Below, piece after piece: positions 23,891 through 25,462 of a stretch of 25,462 nucleotides of DNA. The stretch comes from Acidobacteriaceae bacterium UBA1795 (lineage in GTDB: Bacteria > Acidobacteriota > Terriglobia > Terriglobales > Acidobacteriaceae): the NCBI GenBank assembly GCA_002314435.1, contig DCFV01000006.1, positions 1-25,462 on the forward strand, written 5' to 3'. The notes beneath the pieces were generated by a model. That model was not told the origin of the DNA. It did not search any database and saw only the letters and a list, made by a program, of their open reading frames with translations. The position numbers and the translations under genes are program-made. Each line of letters starts with the position of its first letter. The first letter of the stretch is position 1.

Positions 23891-25462
23891 TTAGCTCTTC
23901 TTCAGATCCGGAAAAATCGTCACCCGCAGATGCGTAGCTCCATACGGCACCAGCGTGAGCTCTTTCTCCGCACCCAGCGCGTGGTCTGCCACCTCCGGCA
24001 GCGGCGGCGTAAACACCTGCTTCGCGTCCTCCGGATTCACCTGCAGCTCCCACCCGGCAATCGTCCTCCCCGGTGCCGTAAGCGTCACCGGCGGATCCAC
24101 CCACGGGTCCTTGGTCATCGCTTTACGGCGTACCGTCACTTGCGCGTTCAGCCGCGCCTCGTCCACCGCCAGCCCGTAGTTCCACGCGCTCTTGGGCATC
24201 GCATTCCAGCTCGGAAACTCCGGCGTCGTGTACTTCTCCTCCACCACCGGTGTCCACTCCGGTTCGATGTTCAGTGCAAACACCAGCGGCCCGTGCTCCA
24301 CGCACACGCCGCTCTGCGGCCAATGTGAAACAGCCGTGCGCATCGGCAGAGTCAATGTCACCGTGTCGCCATCGCTGAACCGCCGTGCGAGCGTAGCAAA
24401 CCCATTGCGCACCGTCCCCAGCGCGACCGTCTTACCGTTCACCGCCAGTTTCGGCTCCGCGCACCACGCAGGAATCCGCAGAGACAGCGGGAACTCCACC
24501 GCCTTCGCCGTCTTCACCGTCAGATGAATCTGCTCGTCGAAGGGGTAGTCGGTCTCCTGCGCAATCTCGATCTCCTGCGACTCAGTGCCCACTGTCGCCT
24601 TCACGCGTGAAGGGCCATAGAGTGCCGCCGCCAGTCCGCCCTTTGTGTCCTTCATCCACATCCTGATCACGTAGTTCGGATACAGCCGGTGAACATCTCC
24701 GCCGCAGCACGCCGTACGCTGCCCTGGGTTTGGCTGGAATGCCATCATCCTCCCGCCGTGCTCCATCACGTTGTGGTCTGAGTTCAGCGTCGCCAGAAAC
24801 TGGTTCGGGCAGCTGAAGTACTGCAGCGCCTTCCAGTCCTTCTTCAGCGCGCCAAATCCCGCGTTCATGCACGCGCGCTCCACGTGGTCGGCCCACTGCG
24901 CATCGCCTGTAGCCATCAGCATGTAGCCCCACGACCACGTGTGGTCCGTGATGTCGCAGGTCTCATGAGAGTCGAGAGCAGTGCGCGTACGGTAGAACTC
25001 CGACGTCGAAGGCACCCCGTCAATCAGCATGTGGTGGTCAAAGATCCTCCGCTGCGCCGCCAACGCAAACTTCAGATACTCGTCCTTGCCCGTGTAGAGA
25101 TACAGAATCGCCGGCTGCTTCGCCGTCTCCACATAGGTCACGCCGTGCGCATCAATAGGCGTCGCCGCAAACACGCGCAGCGGTGTCAGATCGCCGCCGT
25201 CCGCGCCCGGCTTGGTCACCGTCAGGTAGTCGCGCCAAGCATTCTCCGCCAGCGTCAGCAGCCGCGCGTCGCCTGTCCGCTCATATACCCACAGCATGTC
25301 CTCCACGTTCGTCACGTTGCGGATCGGCTTGCCGTAGTCCGTCTTGTCGTTCAGGTAGTGCTTGCGCAGCGCCTCCACCGCGTCCGGATTCGTGCCCGCA
25401 TCTGCGCTCGCCGCCAGCCCGCGAAAGAAGATGGTCTGCGGCCAGCGATGAAAATTCTCCGT
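23891..25462 (-). CDS. GH127-family glycosidase (DUF1680, beta-L-arabinofuranosidase-like), N-terminus outside window
   Basis: The last 523 residues are present and the frame is open to base 25462, so the start lies beyond. It belongs to the GH127/DUF1680 fold: an alpha/alpha barrel, then beta-sandwich domains. The zinc and catalytic residues known from the Bifidobacterium HypBA1 enzyme (Glu338, Cys340, Cys417, Cys418) have clear counterparts in SHETCDITDHTW and in TACCGGDVHRLYP. The second box reads CCGGD where many relatives have CCPPN, so this may be a separate subfamily. Other family regions seen are the VYERTGD helix near the N-terminus and PLSLRIPAWC in the sandwich. The likely reaction is release of beta-L-arabinofuranose or a similar sugar from plant glycans. 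Whether it is secreted cannot be seen. Confidence 0.9.
   Translation of the reverse strand, partial: TENFHRWPQTIFFRGLAASADAGTNPDAVEALRKHYLNDKTDYGKPIRNVTNVEDMLWVYERTGDARLLTLAENAWRDYLTVTKPGADGGDLTPLRVFAATPIDAHGVTYVETAKQPAILYLYTGKDEYLKFALAAQRRIFDHHMLIDGVPSTSEFYRTRTALDSHETCDITDHTWSWGYMLMATGDAQWADHVERACMNAGFGALKKDWKALQYFSCPNQFLATLNSDHNVMEHGGRMMAFQPNPGQRTACCGGDVHRLYPNYVIRMWMKDTKGGLAAALYGPSRVKATVGTESQEIEIAQETDYPFDEQIHLTVKTAKAVEFPLSLRIPAWCAEPKLAVNGKTVALGTVRNGFATLARRFSDGDTVTLTLPMRTAVSHWPQSGVCVEHGPLVFALNIEPEWTPVVEEKYTTPEFPSWNAMPKSAWNYGLAVDEARLNAQVTVRRKAMTKDPWVDPPVTLTAPGRTIAGWELQVNPEDAKQVFTPPLPEVADHALGAEKELTLVPYGATHLRVTIFPDLKKS

Overview
The window looks like chromosomal DNA of a high-GC soil bacterium, most likely an acidobacterium of the Terriglobia/Acidobacteriaceae type. 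That reading rests on the mix of families: a beta-propeller hybrid-type sensor kinase, FG-GAP/ASPIC-UnbV secreted proteins, secreted TPR proteins, a GH127 glycosidase and an Rrf2-controlled cytochrome operon. It is an inference from gene content, with no rRNA or marker gene to settle it. No tRNA, rRNA, CRISPR array, IS element or phage gene was seen.

Layout. 1-1212 (minus): the N-terminal part of a secreted FG-GAP repeat protein and, upstream of it, an Rrf2-family regulator with three cysteines. 1213-1495: divergent control region with three GTCAC repeats spaced exactly 22 bp. 1496-5644 (plus): a tight four-gene respiratory operon, ended by a bidirectional terminator at 5676-5698. 5707-9706 (minus): sensor kinase, LuxR-type response regulator and a small secreted protein, overlapping or nearly so. 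10029-10628 (minus): flavodoxin-fold oxidoreductase, divergent from an enoyl-CoA hydratase (10713-11495). 11631-12938: a lipoprotein gene, a small membrane protein gene and a fragment matching the lipoprotein C-terminus. 12962-15248 (minus): a zinc-free-type quinone reductase/MDR protein and a TPR protein. 15596-16402 (plus): a secreted protein with two similar halves. 16479-18896 (minus): TPR plus FG-GAP plus ASPIC-UnbV protein. 19038-22052 (plus): large FAD and Fe-S oxidase. 22112-23743 (minus): His-rich TPR family protein. 23891-25462 (minus): GH127 glycosidase, cut by the window end.

The most interesting system is the 1496-5644 operon. It encodes a b6-like full-length cytochrome b, a Rieske protein, and two integral membrane proteins that both look like cytochrome bd subunit I (CydA). 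The second CydA-like protein lacks a recognisable quinol (Q) loop and ends in a c-type heme domain (CGSCH). Read together, this suggests a self-contained quinol:oxygen (or other acceptor) chain. In it, the Rieske/cytochrome b module would oxidise quinol and pass electrons to the fused heme c, which would feed a bd-type active site. The divergent Rrf2 protein, a possible Fe-S sensor, would be a natural controller. This chain is inferred; the motifs are visible in the sequence.
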